In this document: positions 1-6,311 of the stretch, piece by piece
How the letters are laid out: each line of letters opens with the position of its first letter
Position numbering within the stretch: the stretch's first letter is position 1
From: Conexibacter sp.
GTDB lineage: Bacteria > Actinomycetota > Thermoleophilia > Solirubrobacterales > Solirubrobacteraceae
DNA length: 12,027 nt
NCBI GenBank assembly: GCA_025964295.1
Contig: JAOPZD010000107.1
Coordinates: 1-12,027, forward strand
Reading direction: 5' to 3'
Made by a program: the position numbers and the translations under genes
Notes under the pieces: model-generated
The model's input: only the letters and a program-made list of their open reading frames with translations
Told to the model about the DNA's origin: nothing
Database searches by the model: none

Positions 1-185
1 CCGAAGAGCTACTCAAACGGGCGTGGGATCAGAACGCCAACCCGTTCACCAACGCCGTGCGCATCACGGTCTCGGCACTGCGCAAACGCCTCGGCGAACC
101 CTGGATCATCGCCACCGTCGCCGGCGCCGGGTACCGCATCGACACGGCGCCCATCACCGGTGACGCGGGAGGCGACGGTGAATAG
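1..185 (+). CDS. Response regulator, OmpR/PhoB family, C-terminal fragment (5' end outside window)
   Basis: The reading frame enters at base 3 and ends at the TAG at 183-185, giving about 60 residues. The segment RITVSALRKRLGEPWIIATV followed by AGAGYRI is the recognition helix and C-terminal beta-hairpin wing of an OmpR-type winged-helix DNA-binding domain; the usual GxGYR wing motif is present. The receiver domain with its phospho-Asp lies outside the window. The gene overlaps the start of the histidine kinase that follows, so the two form a co-transcribed two-component pair, and this protein is the likely transcriptional output. Target genes cannot be read from this fragment. The short acidic, glycine-rich tail after the wing is unremarkable. 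Confidence 0.9.
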   Translation, partial: EELLKRAWDQNANPFTNAVRITVSALRKRLGEPWIIATVAGAGYRIDTAPITGDAGGDGE

Positions 186-1275
186 GGCCCCCGGCTTGAG
201 CGTTCGCCTCAAGCTCACCCTCAGCTACGCCGGCTTCCTCATGGTTGCCGGCGTCTTGCTGCTCGCCGTCGTGTGGGTGTTCCTGCTGCGCTACGTACCG
301 GACCCTCCAGGCCCGGGAGGACCCGGCTGGTTCGGTCCCACCCGCTCCGACCTTCTGGACGCGTTCGCTCCGAAGGCGGCCATCGCGCTGGCGTTCCTGC
401 TGGCGTTCGGCCTCCTGGGCGGATGGATGCTCGCCGGCCAGATGCTCGCCCCCCTGGCCCGCATCACGGACGCCACACGCATGGCCGCGACCGGATCGCT
501 GTCTCACCGAATCCGGCTACACGGCCGCAAGGACGAGTTCCGCGAGCTCGCCGACGCCTTCGACGCCATGCTCGCTCGCCTCGAGGCACACGTCGCCGAA
601 CAGCAGCGATTCGCCGCCAACGCCTCCCACGAGCTGCGGACCCCGCTGGCGATCACGCAGACGCTCCTCGAGGTGGCCCGCAACGACCAAAACCGCGGCA
701 ACGACGAGCTGGTCGACCGCCTCCACGCCGTCAACACCCGAGCGATCGACCTCACCGAAGCACTGCTCCTGCTCAGCCGCGCCGACCAGCGGTCCTTCGT
801 CGGAGAACACGTCGACCTGTCGCTCATCGCCGAGGAAGCCACCGAGACGCTCCTGCTCTTCGCAGAGCAACGCGGCACCACGATCGAGACCTCCGGCGAC
901 GCGGCCCCCACCATCGGCTCACCCGCGCTCCTGCTCCAGATGGCCACGAACCTCGTGCACAACGCGGTCGTCCACAACCTGCCTGAGCAGGGCACCGTGT
1001 GGGTCACGACCCGCGCTCACCCCAGGAGCGTGGCGCTCACGGTGGAGAACACCGGCGGGAAGCTCACCCCACAGCTGGTCTCCACCCTTGCGGACCCCTT
1101 TCAGCGCGGCAGCAATCGCATACGCACCGACCACGCGGGCGTCGGCCTCGGCCTGGCGATCGTCAAGCGCATCACCCAGGCACATGACGGGACCCTGACC
1201 CTCGCCCCCAGGGCCGGCGGGGGCCTCTGCGTCACGGTGCAGCTCCCCGCCACGCCTCCCCACGCCGGCCGCTGA
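178..1275 (+). CDS. Two-component sensor histidine kinase, membrane-bound, HAMP + HisKA + HATPase
   Basis: This is a 365-residue sensor kinase, complete for the family. Predicted order: TM1 about residues 16-38, a short proline/glycine-rich extracytoplasmic loop (39-66), TM2 67-87, HAMP linker 88-140, HisKA dimerisation helix with the phospho-acceptor His151 in NASHELRTPLA, then a catalytic domain with the N box around NLVHNAVVHN (258-267), a degenerate G1 box (VENTGG, 289-294), F box DPFQRG and G2 box GVGLGLAIV (321-329). The GTG at 178 is preferred because GGGAGG lies 5-6 bases upstream and the GTG overlaps the regulator's stop codon (183-185). A GTG at 160 in the same frame would add six residues. 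The 28-residue sensor loop is too small for a separate ligand-binding domain, so it probably senses the membrane or envelope, or a partner protein. The ENTG form of G1 also occurs in actinobacterial VanS/CseC-like kinases, so activity is expected. Confidence 0.93.
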   Translation: MNRAPGLSVRLKLTLSYAGFLMVAGVLLLAVVWVFLLRYVPDPPGPGGPGWFGPTRSDLLDAFAPKAAIALAFLLAFGLLGGWMLAGQMLAPLARITDATRMAATGSLSHRIRLHGRKDEFRELADAFDAMLARLEAHVAEQQRFAANASHELRTPLAITQTLLEVARNDQNRGNDELVDRLHAVNTRAIDLTEALLLLSRADQRSFVGEHVDLSLIAEEATETLLLFAEQRGTTIETSGDAAPTIGSPALLLQMATNLVHNAVVHNLPEQGTVWVTTRAHPRSVALTVENTGGKLTPQLVSTLADPFQRGSNRIRTDHAGVGLGLAIVKRITQAHDGTLTLAPRAGGGLCVTVQLPATPPHAGR

Positions 1276-1296
1276 CGTTGGGCTTGCGCCCGGTCA

Positions 1297-1848
1297 TCAG
1301 TAGCCGTTGTCGCTCGCCGTCCCGCCCGAGGGCTGGCTGGAGATCTGGGTTCCGCCGGGCGACAGCACGAACCACGGGGCGCCGAAGCCGTTGATCCCTT
1401 GGCCGTTGGTGTCCCCCGGGCTCTGGTCGGCCGTGTAGAGGTAGAGCGGGTGCCCGTTGTAGGTGACCTGCGGCTTGCCGTCAGACCGAGCGGTGGTTCC
1501 GATCAGCGACTGCTTGGCCCCGCTGCCGACCGTCGGCTTGCCGTTGGCCCGCAGCGGCGGCCACGCCGCCGCGCAGGCGCCGGAGCACGTGCTCTTGGCC
1601 CCGCTGTCGGCCTTGAACAGGTACAGCGTCCGGCCCTGCGAGTCGACGAGGATGTTCCCGAGGCCGGTGTTCGCCACCGCGACCGTTGCCGGTGAACTGC
1701 CGGTCGTTCTCGCCGCCGCGGGCGCGGAGCCACCCCCGCCACCACACGCACCCAGCACCAAGGCTGCGAGCGAGACCAGCGATCCGCCGGCGAGGAACTT
1801 GACGGCGCGGCGCAGGCTGAAGCTTCCGACCGTGGGATCCGTGGGCAT
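1297..1848 (-). CDS. Secreted lipoprotein with two COG4315-type repeats
   Basis: The product is a 183-residue predicted lipoprotein. It has a basic N-terminus, a hydrophobic stretch and a lipobox LGAC with the lipidated Cys35, then a Gly/Ala/Ser-rich linker. The mature part carries two copies of the repeat typical of the COG4315 lipoprotein family: ILVDSQGRTLYLF plus KADSG (66-83), followed by a CSGAC Cys pair and AWPPL (88-99), and a second copy around VTYNGHPLYLYTADQSPGD (128-146). Residues 153-166 close the domain with the family's GFGAPWFVLSPGG. The ATG at 1848 is chosen because AAAGGAG lies about 6 bases upstream and the signal peptide begins normally; an ATG nine codons earlier lacks this. 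It is convergent with the sensor kinase, 21 bases apart, so not in its operon. The molecular function of the family is not established. It acts at the outer face of the cytoplasmic membrane. Confidence 0.9.
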   Translation of the reverse strand: MPTDPTVGSFSLRRAVKFLAGGSLVSLAALVLGACGGGGGSAPAAARTTGSSPATVAVANTGLGNILVDSQGRTLYLFKADSGAKSTCSGACAAAWPPLRANGKPTVGSGAKQSLIGTTARSDGKPQVTYNGHPLYLYTADQSPGDTNGQGINGFGAPWFVLSPGGTQISSQPSGGTASDNGY

Positions 1849-1972
1849 GACGCGCTCCTTTCGGGTTCGGTACACGGCTGGAACCTGGCGCGCACGAGCC
1901 GTGCGGCAAAGACGGCTGGGTTATGCCGCGCACGCGCCGCGCGTCTGAAGCGGGCCCTCAGCCGAGCGGCGC

Positions 1973-2167
1973 TCAGCCCGGCTGGAGGACCACCGAGGCC
2001 ACCAGGTAGGCGTCTCCGTGGCGTTGGTGGATCAGCGGCGTGGTCCGCTTGGCCCCCGAGGTGCGCCCGGTGGTGGTCAGCAGCAACACCGTGGTGCCCT
2101 GCCAGTCGTGGCCCTCGTCGCCGTCGGTCTCGCGGTAGCGCTCGACGTGCTCCTGACCGAACGACAT
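1973..2167 (-). pseudogene. Truncated deazaflavin (F420)-dependent nitroreductase (Ddn/DUF385) N-terminal fragment
   Basis: This 64-codon frame encodes the N-terminal half of a Ddn-like F420-binding split-barrel protein. The recognisable core is LLLTTTGRTSGAKRTTPLIH followed by GDAYLVAS. Family members normally run to roughly 130-150 residues and continue after YxVVAS with a GG...HPxWYxNL segment. Here the frame leaves the family after VAS, adding VVLQPG and a TGA, and I see no continuation in the other two frames downstream. It is therefore probably a decayed or rearranged gene rather than a working enzyme. Its ATG shares the A of the TGA of the glyoxalase-fold gene upstream (TGATG), so it would be translated by coupling. 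The alternative is a very short functional relative. Confidence 0.72.
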
Positions 2168-2604
2168 CAGCCGATCTTCTCCGCCAGCTCGACGATGATC
2201 CCCGCCGGGCCGCGCACGTAGCAGAGCATGTAGATGTCCTCGTAGTTGACCAGCTCGCCGACCAGCTCGCCGCCATGCGCTCGCAGGCCGGCCAGGGATT
2301 CCTCGATGTCGTCGACGACGAAGAGGACGTGGCGGATGCCCGGGGCGTTGGCCGGCGCCGGCCCGGGGTCGCCCGCGTATGCGGGCGAGCGGTACTTGGC
2401 CAGCTCGAGCTGGGTGCCGCCGTCCGGGGTGCGCAGCATCACGACGTCCGCCCGCACGTCCTCGAGCCCGTTGATGCGGTCCACCAAGCCGCCCTCGACG
2501 GACGTCTGGCCGTCGACCTCGAGCCCGAGTGCGGTGAAGAACGCGGTCGCCGCGGCGAGGTCGTCGACGACGATGCCGATGTGCTCGAGGCGCAGGACGG
2601 TCAT
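2167..2604 (-). CDS. VOC family protein (glyoxalase/bleomycin resistance/dioxygenase fold)
   Basis: This 145-residue single-chain VOC protein has two beta-alpha-beta-beta-beta halves. The first begins at LRLEHIGIVVDDL (4-16), the second at IRHVLFVVDDI (90-100). The four positions that bind the divalent metal in this fold can be assigned as His8, Glu67 (in TQLEL), His92 and Glu139 (in IIVELAEK), so the metal site looks intact and an enzymatic role (lyase, epimerase or dioxygenase-type) is more likely than pure drug binding. The substrate cannot be read from sequence. The ATG at 2604 is chosen because GGAGG sits 6 bases upstream and the protein starts exactly at the fold; the same frame stays open upstream but codes low-complexity sequence. 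The gene overlaps a tiny ORF upstream (ATGA) and the Ddn fragment downstream (TGATG), indicating one transcript. Confidence 0.9.
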   Translation of the reverse strand: MTVLRLEHIGIVVDDLAAATAFFTALGLEVDGQTSVEGGLVDRINGLEDVRADVVMLRTPDGGTQLELAKYRSPAYAGDPGPAPANAPGIRHVLFVVDDIEESLAGLRAHGGELVGELVNYEDIYMLCYVRGPAGIIVELAEKIG

Positions 2605-2666
2605 GAACGGCCTCCGGCCAGCTCCTGCGGCGTGTGCTCGTCGTGCAGCAGATGCTTCGGCATCAT
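2601..2666 (-). CDS. Possible 21-codon leader ORF coupled to the VOC gene
   Basis: An ATG at 2666, preceded by GAGGGG at 5-base spacing, opens a 21-residue frame (MMPKHLLHDEHTPQELAGGR followed by S) whose TGA overlaps the ATG of the VOC gene as ATGA. The ribosome-binding site and the exact stop/start overlap are the only support. The peptide matches nothing I recognise and has no membrane segment. It may be a translational-coupling leader, the worn remnant of a larger gene's start, or chance. Confidence is low. Confidence 0.35.
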   Translation of the reverse strand: MMPKHLLHDEHTPQELAGGRS

Positions 2667-2725
2667 GGTCCCCTCGTGTCGTGGGCCGCGCCGCTCGCGG
2701 CCGTTCACCTGATGAGCGGAGCCGG

Positions 2726-2818
2726 TCAGCGCTTCTCGACATGGAACACCCATTGATCGCCCAGATCGTCGCATAGGGGGAACCCGCTGCGCGTGCGCAG
2801 CTCGTAAGCGGCACCCAC
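2726..2818 (-). CDS. Short ORF or gene remnant, unknown
   Basis: From a GTG at 2818 to the TGA at 2726 the minus strand encodes 30 residues, including YELRTRSGFPLCDDLGDQW and ending FHVEKR. The composition is that of a real soluble protein, unlike the arginine/alanine-rich text of shadow frames. An AAGG/TAGGG purine stretch lies just upstream of the GTG. The frame can be extended upstream to 2938, but that part overlaps the start of the flavoprotein gene and looks non-coding. It may be the 3' end of a gene whose front was lost when the flavoprotein gene arrived, or a genuine small protein. I do not recognise the family. Confidence 0.3.
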   Translation of the reverse strand: MGAAYELRTRSGFPLCDDLGDQWVFHVEKR

Positions 2819-2876
2819 AGCCCTACCTTGTGGGACCGGGATCCACCCCGAAGTTCGCCGTGCTCGAGGATGTGTT

Positions 2877-4055
2877 GTGCGCTCTACCGACGTTGTGATC
2901 ATCGGCGCAGGTGCCGCCGGCCTGATGTGTGCCCTCACCGCCGCCGCACGCGGCCGTCAGGTGCTGCTCATCGACCACTCCAACAAGGCGGGCAAGAAGA
3001 TCCTCATGTCCGGTGGTGGCCGCTGCAACTTCACCAACATGTACACCGACCCGGCCAACTTCTTCTCGCAGAACCCGCACTTCTGCAAGTCGGCCCTGGC
3101 CCGCTACACCCCGTGGGACTTCATCGCCATGGTCAGCAGGCACGGCGTGCCCTACCACGAGAAGAAGCTGGGCCAGCTGTTCTGCGACAACAAGTCCAAG
3201 GACATCCTCGAGATGCTCCTGGAGGAATGCCGACAGGCCGGCGTCGAGTTGCACCTGAACACCTCGGTGCAGCAGATCGAGAAGACCGACGCCGGATACC
3301 GGTTGAGCACCGGCATGGGTCCCATCGCCTCGCCGTCGCTGGTGATCGCCACCGGCGGCCTGTCGGTTCCAACGCTCGGCGCCACCGGCTTCGGCTACGA
3401 GATCGCTCGCCAGTTCGGCCACGACGTGCTGACCACCCGCGCCGGCCTGGTGCCGTTCACCACCAACAACCGACTCAAGGAGCTGTGCACCGAGCTGTCG
3501 GGCACCTCGGTGGCCTGCCTGGTCAGCTGCAACGGCCAGAGCTTCCGCGAGAACATCCTGTTCACCCACCGCGGCCTCAGCGGCCCGGCGATCCTGCAGA
3601 TCTCCTCCTTCTGGCACCCCGGCGATGCCGTGGAGATCAACCTGCTGCCCGACCACGACGCCCTGCAGTGGCTCCAAGGCCAGCAGTCCGCGCGCCCCAA
3701 CAGCGAGCTGAAGACCGTGCTGGGCGAGGTCTTCACCAAGAAGATGGCGACCCTTCTGGCCGAGGGCTGGTTCGCTTCCAAGCCGATGAAGCAGCACACC
3801 CCGGCGCAACTACGCGAGCTCGCCGACAAGCTCGGCGCCTGGCAGGTGGTGCCGGCCGGCACCGAGGGCTACCGCACCGCCGAGGTCACCCTGGGCGGCG
3901 TCGACACCCGCGACGTGTCGTCCAAGACCATGGAATCGCGGAAGAGCCCGGGCCTGTACTTCATCGGCGAGGTGCTGGACGTCACCGGCCACCTGGGCGG
4001 CTTCAACTTCCAGTGGGCCTGGGCCTCGGCGTACGCAGCGGCGCAGTTCGTCTGA
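2877..4055 (+). CDS. BaiN/YhiN (HI0933-family) NAD(P)/FAD-dependent flavoprotein
   Basis: This 392-residue flavoprotein is full length for the HI0933/TIGR00275 family. The N-terminal dinucleotide fold shows VVIIGAGAAGL (6-16); the family signature KAGKKILMSGGGRCNFTN follows (37-54). Further hallmarks are HEKKLGQLF (94-102), the second glycine motif ATGGLSVPTLGATGFGYEIA (158-177), HRGLSGPAILQIS (231-243) and the C-terminal FAD-contacting GEVLDVTGHLGGFNFQWAWA (364-383). BaiN from gut clostridia was reported to reduce bile-acid intermediates, but most members, including E. coli YhiN, have no proven substrate, so only a cytoplasmic FAD oxidoreductase is claimed. The GTG at 2877 is chosen because GAGGA lies 6 bases upstream and the fold starts five residues later. 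It stands alone: convergent with the DUF456 gene 6 bases downstream and divergent from the minus-strand cluster. The protein is unusually rich in Lys, Asn and Phe next to its neighbours and resembles pseudomonad homologues as I remember them, suggesting acquisition. Confidence 0.93.
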   Translation: MRSTDVVIIGAGAAGLMCALTAAARGRQVLLIDHSNKAGKKILMSGGGRCNFTNMYTDPANFFSQNPHFCKSALARYTPWDFIAMVSRHGVPYHEKKLGQLFCDNKSKDILEMLLEECRQAGVELHLNTSVQQIEKTDAGYRLSTGMGPIASPSLVIATGGLSVPTLGATGFGYEIARQFGHDVLTTRAGLVPFTTNNRLKELCTELSGTSVACLVSCNGQSFRENILFTHRGLSGPAILQISSFWHPGDAVEINLLPDHDALQWLQGQQSARPNSELKTVLGEVFTKKMATLLAEGWFASKPMKQHTPAQLRELADKLGAWQVVPAGTEGYRTAEVTLGGVDTRDVSSKTMESRKSPGLYFIGEVLDVTGHLGGFNFQWAWASAYAAAQFV

Positions 4056-4061
4056 ACGGCC

Positions 4062-4541
4062 TCAGGCCAGCACCGCCACCAACCACGCGCCCGTGGCCAC
4101 CAGCGTGGCCGCCAGCTCGATCGCGATCGAGAGGCCGATCGCGCGCAGCGCCTCGTGGGTGGATCGCCAGGCCGGTTCATGCTGGCCCAGCCGCCGGCGC
4201 TCCTGGAGGTACACGCCCAGCGGGAACCCGATGAACAAGCCGACGATCGGGATGAGGAAGAAGCCCGCGATGGCAAGCAGCACGCCGGCCAGGATCGACA
4301 TGCGCGGGACGCCGGCGTCGCGGAGGCGCCGTCCGGGCACGAGCACCTTCACGACCTGCGCGAGCCCGATCGACAGCGTCGCGATGGCCAACACCACCCA
4401 CGCCGTCGCGGAGCCGACCGCCAGCGCCCAGACCACGATCGCCGCCCACGCCAGCAGCGCGCCGGGAAGAACCGGAAGGACGACCCCGACGATGCCCACG
4501 GCGATCGCCATGCCGACGAGGACGAGACCGGCATCACTCAT
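4062..4541 (-). CDS. DUF456 family small integral membrane protein
   Basis: This 159-residue, very hydrophobic protein has about four or five membrane segments: roughly residues 4-24, 27-42, 45-64, 82-112 (possibly two) and 134-157. The GIVGVVLPVLPGALL stretch (16-30) and the second glycine/proline-rich pair IAGFFLIPIVGLFIGFPLGV (91-110), followed by a charged YLQERRR loop, are typical of DUF456 proteins, which are small inner-membrane proteins of unknown function with glycine-zipper-like segments. The ATG at 4541 directly precedes the first helix; only a loose GGCGGGG purine stretch serves as a ribosome-binding site. It ends 6 bases from the convergent flavoprotein gene with no obvious terminator between. 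A role in transport or envelope maintenance is possible but unsupported here. Confidence 0.85.
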   Translation of the reverse strand: MSDAGLVLVGMAIAVGIVGVVLPVLPGALLAWAAIVVWALAVGSATAWVVLAIATLSIGLAQVVKVLVPGRRLRDAGVPRMSILAGVLLAIAGFFLIPIVGLFIGFPLGVYLQERRRLGQHEPAWRSTHEALRAIGLSIAIELAATLVATGAWLVAVLA

Positions 4542-4661
4542 CGCCGCCCCGCCCTCGCCGTGACGCTCCTGATTGCACGGCCGTCATCGTCGCGCAGCTT
4601 GACGCACCGCGAAAGATGCTCGTTGCGGCGCCGCGCCGCCGCTCGCAGGAATTGGACCGGG

Positions 4662-4766
4662 TGCACACAGACGCGACAACGGGAAAGCGTCAAGCCTGAG
4701 CCTCAGTTGCTCTGCGACGGCGTTGTCAAGCCCGGCTTGACGCTTCCGTTGTCGCGTCTGCGTGCA
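4662..4766. repeat. Long imperfect inverted repeat (33-35 nt arms, 37-nt loop)
   Basis: The left arm (4662-4696) and right arm (4734-4766) are reverse complements apart from one substitution and two single-base gaps; the core GACGCGACAACGG matches exactly. The 37-base loop contains another copy of GTCAAGC (4725-4731), so GTCAAGC/GCTTGAC also forms a smaller perfect hairpin with a 3-base loop at 4725-4741. A further GCTTGACGC occurs at 4597-4605. The right arm encodes the last residues of the DHA2 transporter, whose stop codon (4726-4728) lies in the loop. It may act as a terminator for that gene, lacking a T-run as is common in actinobacteria, or be a remnant of an inverted duplication or small mobile element. 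Confidence 0.85.
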
Positions 4767-6186
4767 TCGTCGCTTCGCGCGTGTTGGCTGTGCGGAGGGC
4801 GATCAGCGCTCCCGCCGCCGTGAAGCCGGCGCCCACGAGGAAGGCCCGGTCGAAGCCGGCGGTCGCTGCCGCCGCGCCGCCGTGGCCGGCGGCGAGCAGG
4901 TGCGTGGTGCGTGTCGTGGCGAGCGCGGACAGGATCGCGAGGCCGAGCGCGCCGCCGACCTGCTGGGCGGAGTTGAGCAGCGCCGCGACCGTGCCGGCGT
5001 GGTCGGCGCTCACGCCGGCGTTGGCGGCCGACGTGACGCCGACGAACACCGGGCCGATCCCCAGCGCCATCAACATCAGCCCAGGGAGGATGTCGCGGAG
5101 GTAGCTGCCGTCCACCGGAACGTGGTGCAGCAGCAGCAGGCCGGACGCGGCGATCAACCCGCCAACGACGATGACCACGCGGCTGCCCAGCTTGGTCAGG
5201 ACCTTGGCACCGATGCCCGCGGAGACCCCGACGCCGAAGGTGAGCGGGAGGTAGGCCGCGCCCGCCGCGAACGGCGAGTACCCCAGCACGGTCTGCATGT
5301 ACAGCGTTAGGAAGTAGAACAGCGACAACATGCCGGCGAAGCCCACGAGCCCGGTCAGGTTCGCGGCCACGAGGCCCGGGACGCCGAATCCCTGCGGTGG
5401 CAGGATCGGATCCGCCACGCGGCGCTCGATCACGAGGAACACGGTGAGCAGCCCCGCCGCTCCAGCGAGCTCGAGCCAGGTCGAGGCAGCGCCCCAGCCC
5501 TGGGTCGGCGCCTTGATCAGGGCGAAGACGAGGACCAGCATCCCACCGGTCACCAGCAGGCTGCCCACCGGGTCGAAGCCGCGGCGGGGGCCGCTCGGGC
5601 GGTCGTCGCGGAACGTGGCGACGATGGCCGGGGCGATCACCAGGCACGCGATCGGGTTCACGAACATGACCCACCGCCATCCGGGTCCCTCGACCAGCAG
5701 GCCGCCCGCCAGGATGCCCAGCGCCGACGACAGGCCCGCGACGGCACCCCATACTCCGAGGGCCTTGTGCCGGTCGACGTCCTGGGTGAAGGTCGTCGTG
5801 AGGGTCGACAGCGCGGCGGGCAGCATCAGGGCCGCGCCGACGCCCTGCACGAGCCGCGCCGCCACGAACAGGGTCGAGCCGTCGGCCAGGCCGCCGACCA
5901 GCGACGAGGCTCCGACCAGGGCCGTGCCCGTCAGCATGATCCGGCGCCGGCCGAACAGGTCGGCCAGCCGGCCGCCGAACAGCATCAGGCCGCCGTAGGT
6001 CAGGAGGTAGGCCGACGGCACCCACTGCAGGGTCTGCTGAGAGAAGCCGAGCGCCGCGCGGATGTGCGGCAACGCCACGTTCGTGATCGATGCGTCGATG
6101 AAGTCGAGGAACGCGACAGCGCACAGCACCACGAGCACGCGCCTGCCGCGTGCGGTGTTCAAGAGCGGAACGGCGTTGGTCGTCAT
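4726..6186 (-). CDS. MFS transporter, DHA2 family (EmrB/QacA type, 14 TM), probable drug exporter
   Basis: This 486-residue polytopic membrane protein has the length and hydrophobicity of a 14-helix DHA2 drug:H+ antiporter. The family motifs are clear: D1-type LDFIDASITNVALP (27-40), with acidic residues expected in proton coupling; motif A GGRLADLFGRRR (71-82); and the antiporter motif C region with GLSSALGILAGGLL (151-164), ending in the typical GPGWRWVMFVN (167-177). Helices continue regularly to about residue 470. The ATG at 6186 has AGGAGT 7 bases upstream. The C-terminal tail after the last helix (NTREATMHADATTEA and on) is partly encoded by one arm of the long inverted repeat, so it may be a later extension. 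It is divergent from an unknown protein gene and a MarR gene with a shared operator region, which suggests inducible export of a toxic small molecule. The substrate is unknown. Confidence 0.92.
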   Translation of the reverse strand: MTTNAVPLLNTARGRRVLVVLCAVAFLDFIDASITNVALPHIRAALGFSQQTLQWVPSAYLLTYGGLMLFGGRLADLFGRRRIMLTGTALVGASSLVGGLADGSTLFVAARLVQGVGAALMLPAALSTLTTTFTQDVDRHKALGVWGAVAGLSSALGILAGGLLVEGPGWRWVMFVNPIACLVIAPAIVATFRDDRPSGPRRGFDPVGSLLVTGGMLVLVFALIKAPTQGWGAASTWLELAGAAGLLTVFLVIERRVADPILPPQGFGVPGLVAANLTGLVGFAGMLSLFYFLTLYMQTVLGYSPFAAGAAYLPLTFGVGVSAGIGAKVLTKLGSRVVIVVGGLIAASGLLLLHHVPVDGSYLRDILPGLMLMALGIGPVFVGVTSAANAGVSADHAGTVAALLNSAQQVGGALGLAILSALATTRTTHLLAAGHGGAAAATAGFDRAFLVGAGFTAAGALIALRTANTREATMHADATTEASSRA

Positions 6187-6226
6187 TGGGATGACTCCTG
6201 ATGATGGGAGGTGAATGTAGGGACGC

Positions 6227-6282
6227 CCAACATATCAGTGTTGGTACTCCCCACAATCCTTGCTACATTGGCACCACCAACA
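6227..6282. promoter_or_regulatory. Divergent promoters with a shared inverted-repeat operator (candidate MarR site)
   Basis: CCAACA (6227-6232) and TGTTGG (6239-6244) form a perfect inverted repeat with a 6-base spacer; a third half-site CCAACA(T) lies at 6277-6283. For the plus strand, TTGGTA (6241-6246), a 17-base spacer and TACATT (6264-6269) make a good promoter. For the minus strand, TTGTGG (read from 6256-6251), a 16-base spacer and TATGTT (6234-6229) make another. The inverted repeat covers the plus-strand -35 and the minus-strand -10, so one bound dimer could shut both directions. That MarR binds here is inference from position and symmetry. Confidence 0.7.
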
Positions 6283-6311
6283 TCCATCCGACGCAAGCCC
6301 TAGGAGTTCCG

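Noticed and set aside
1280..1291. GGGC-TTGC-GCCC as a bidirectional terminator between the kinase and lipoprotein genes
   Set aside because: A four-base-pair stem is too weak and too common in this GC-rich DNA to call.
1776..1848. Twin-arginine signal in the lipoprotein (SLRRAVKFLAGG)
   Set aside because: The spacing does not match the S/T-RRxFLK consensus; a general-secretion lipoprotein signal with LGAC explains the N-terminus.
2823..3809. A 328-codon minus-strand frame opposite the flavoprotein gene
   Set aside because: The plus strand carries a complete HI0933-family protein; the opposite frame has no motif and the composition of a shadow.
4058..4068. GGCCT-C-AGGCC palindrome between the flavoprotein and DUF456 genes as a terminator
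   Set aside because: A one-base loop cannot close a hairpin, and the palindrome overlaps the DUF456 stop; chance is likely.
4703..6256. A 517-codon minus-strand frame overlapping the DHA2 transporter in another frame
   Set aside because: It is arginine/proline/glycine-rich without membrane segments, while the 4726-6186 frame shows all transporter motifs.
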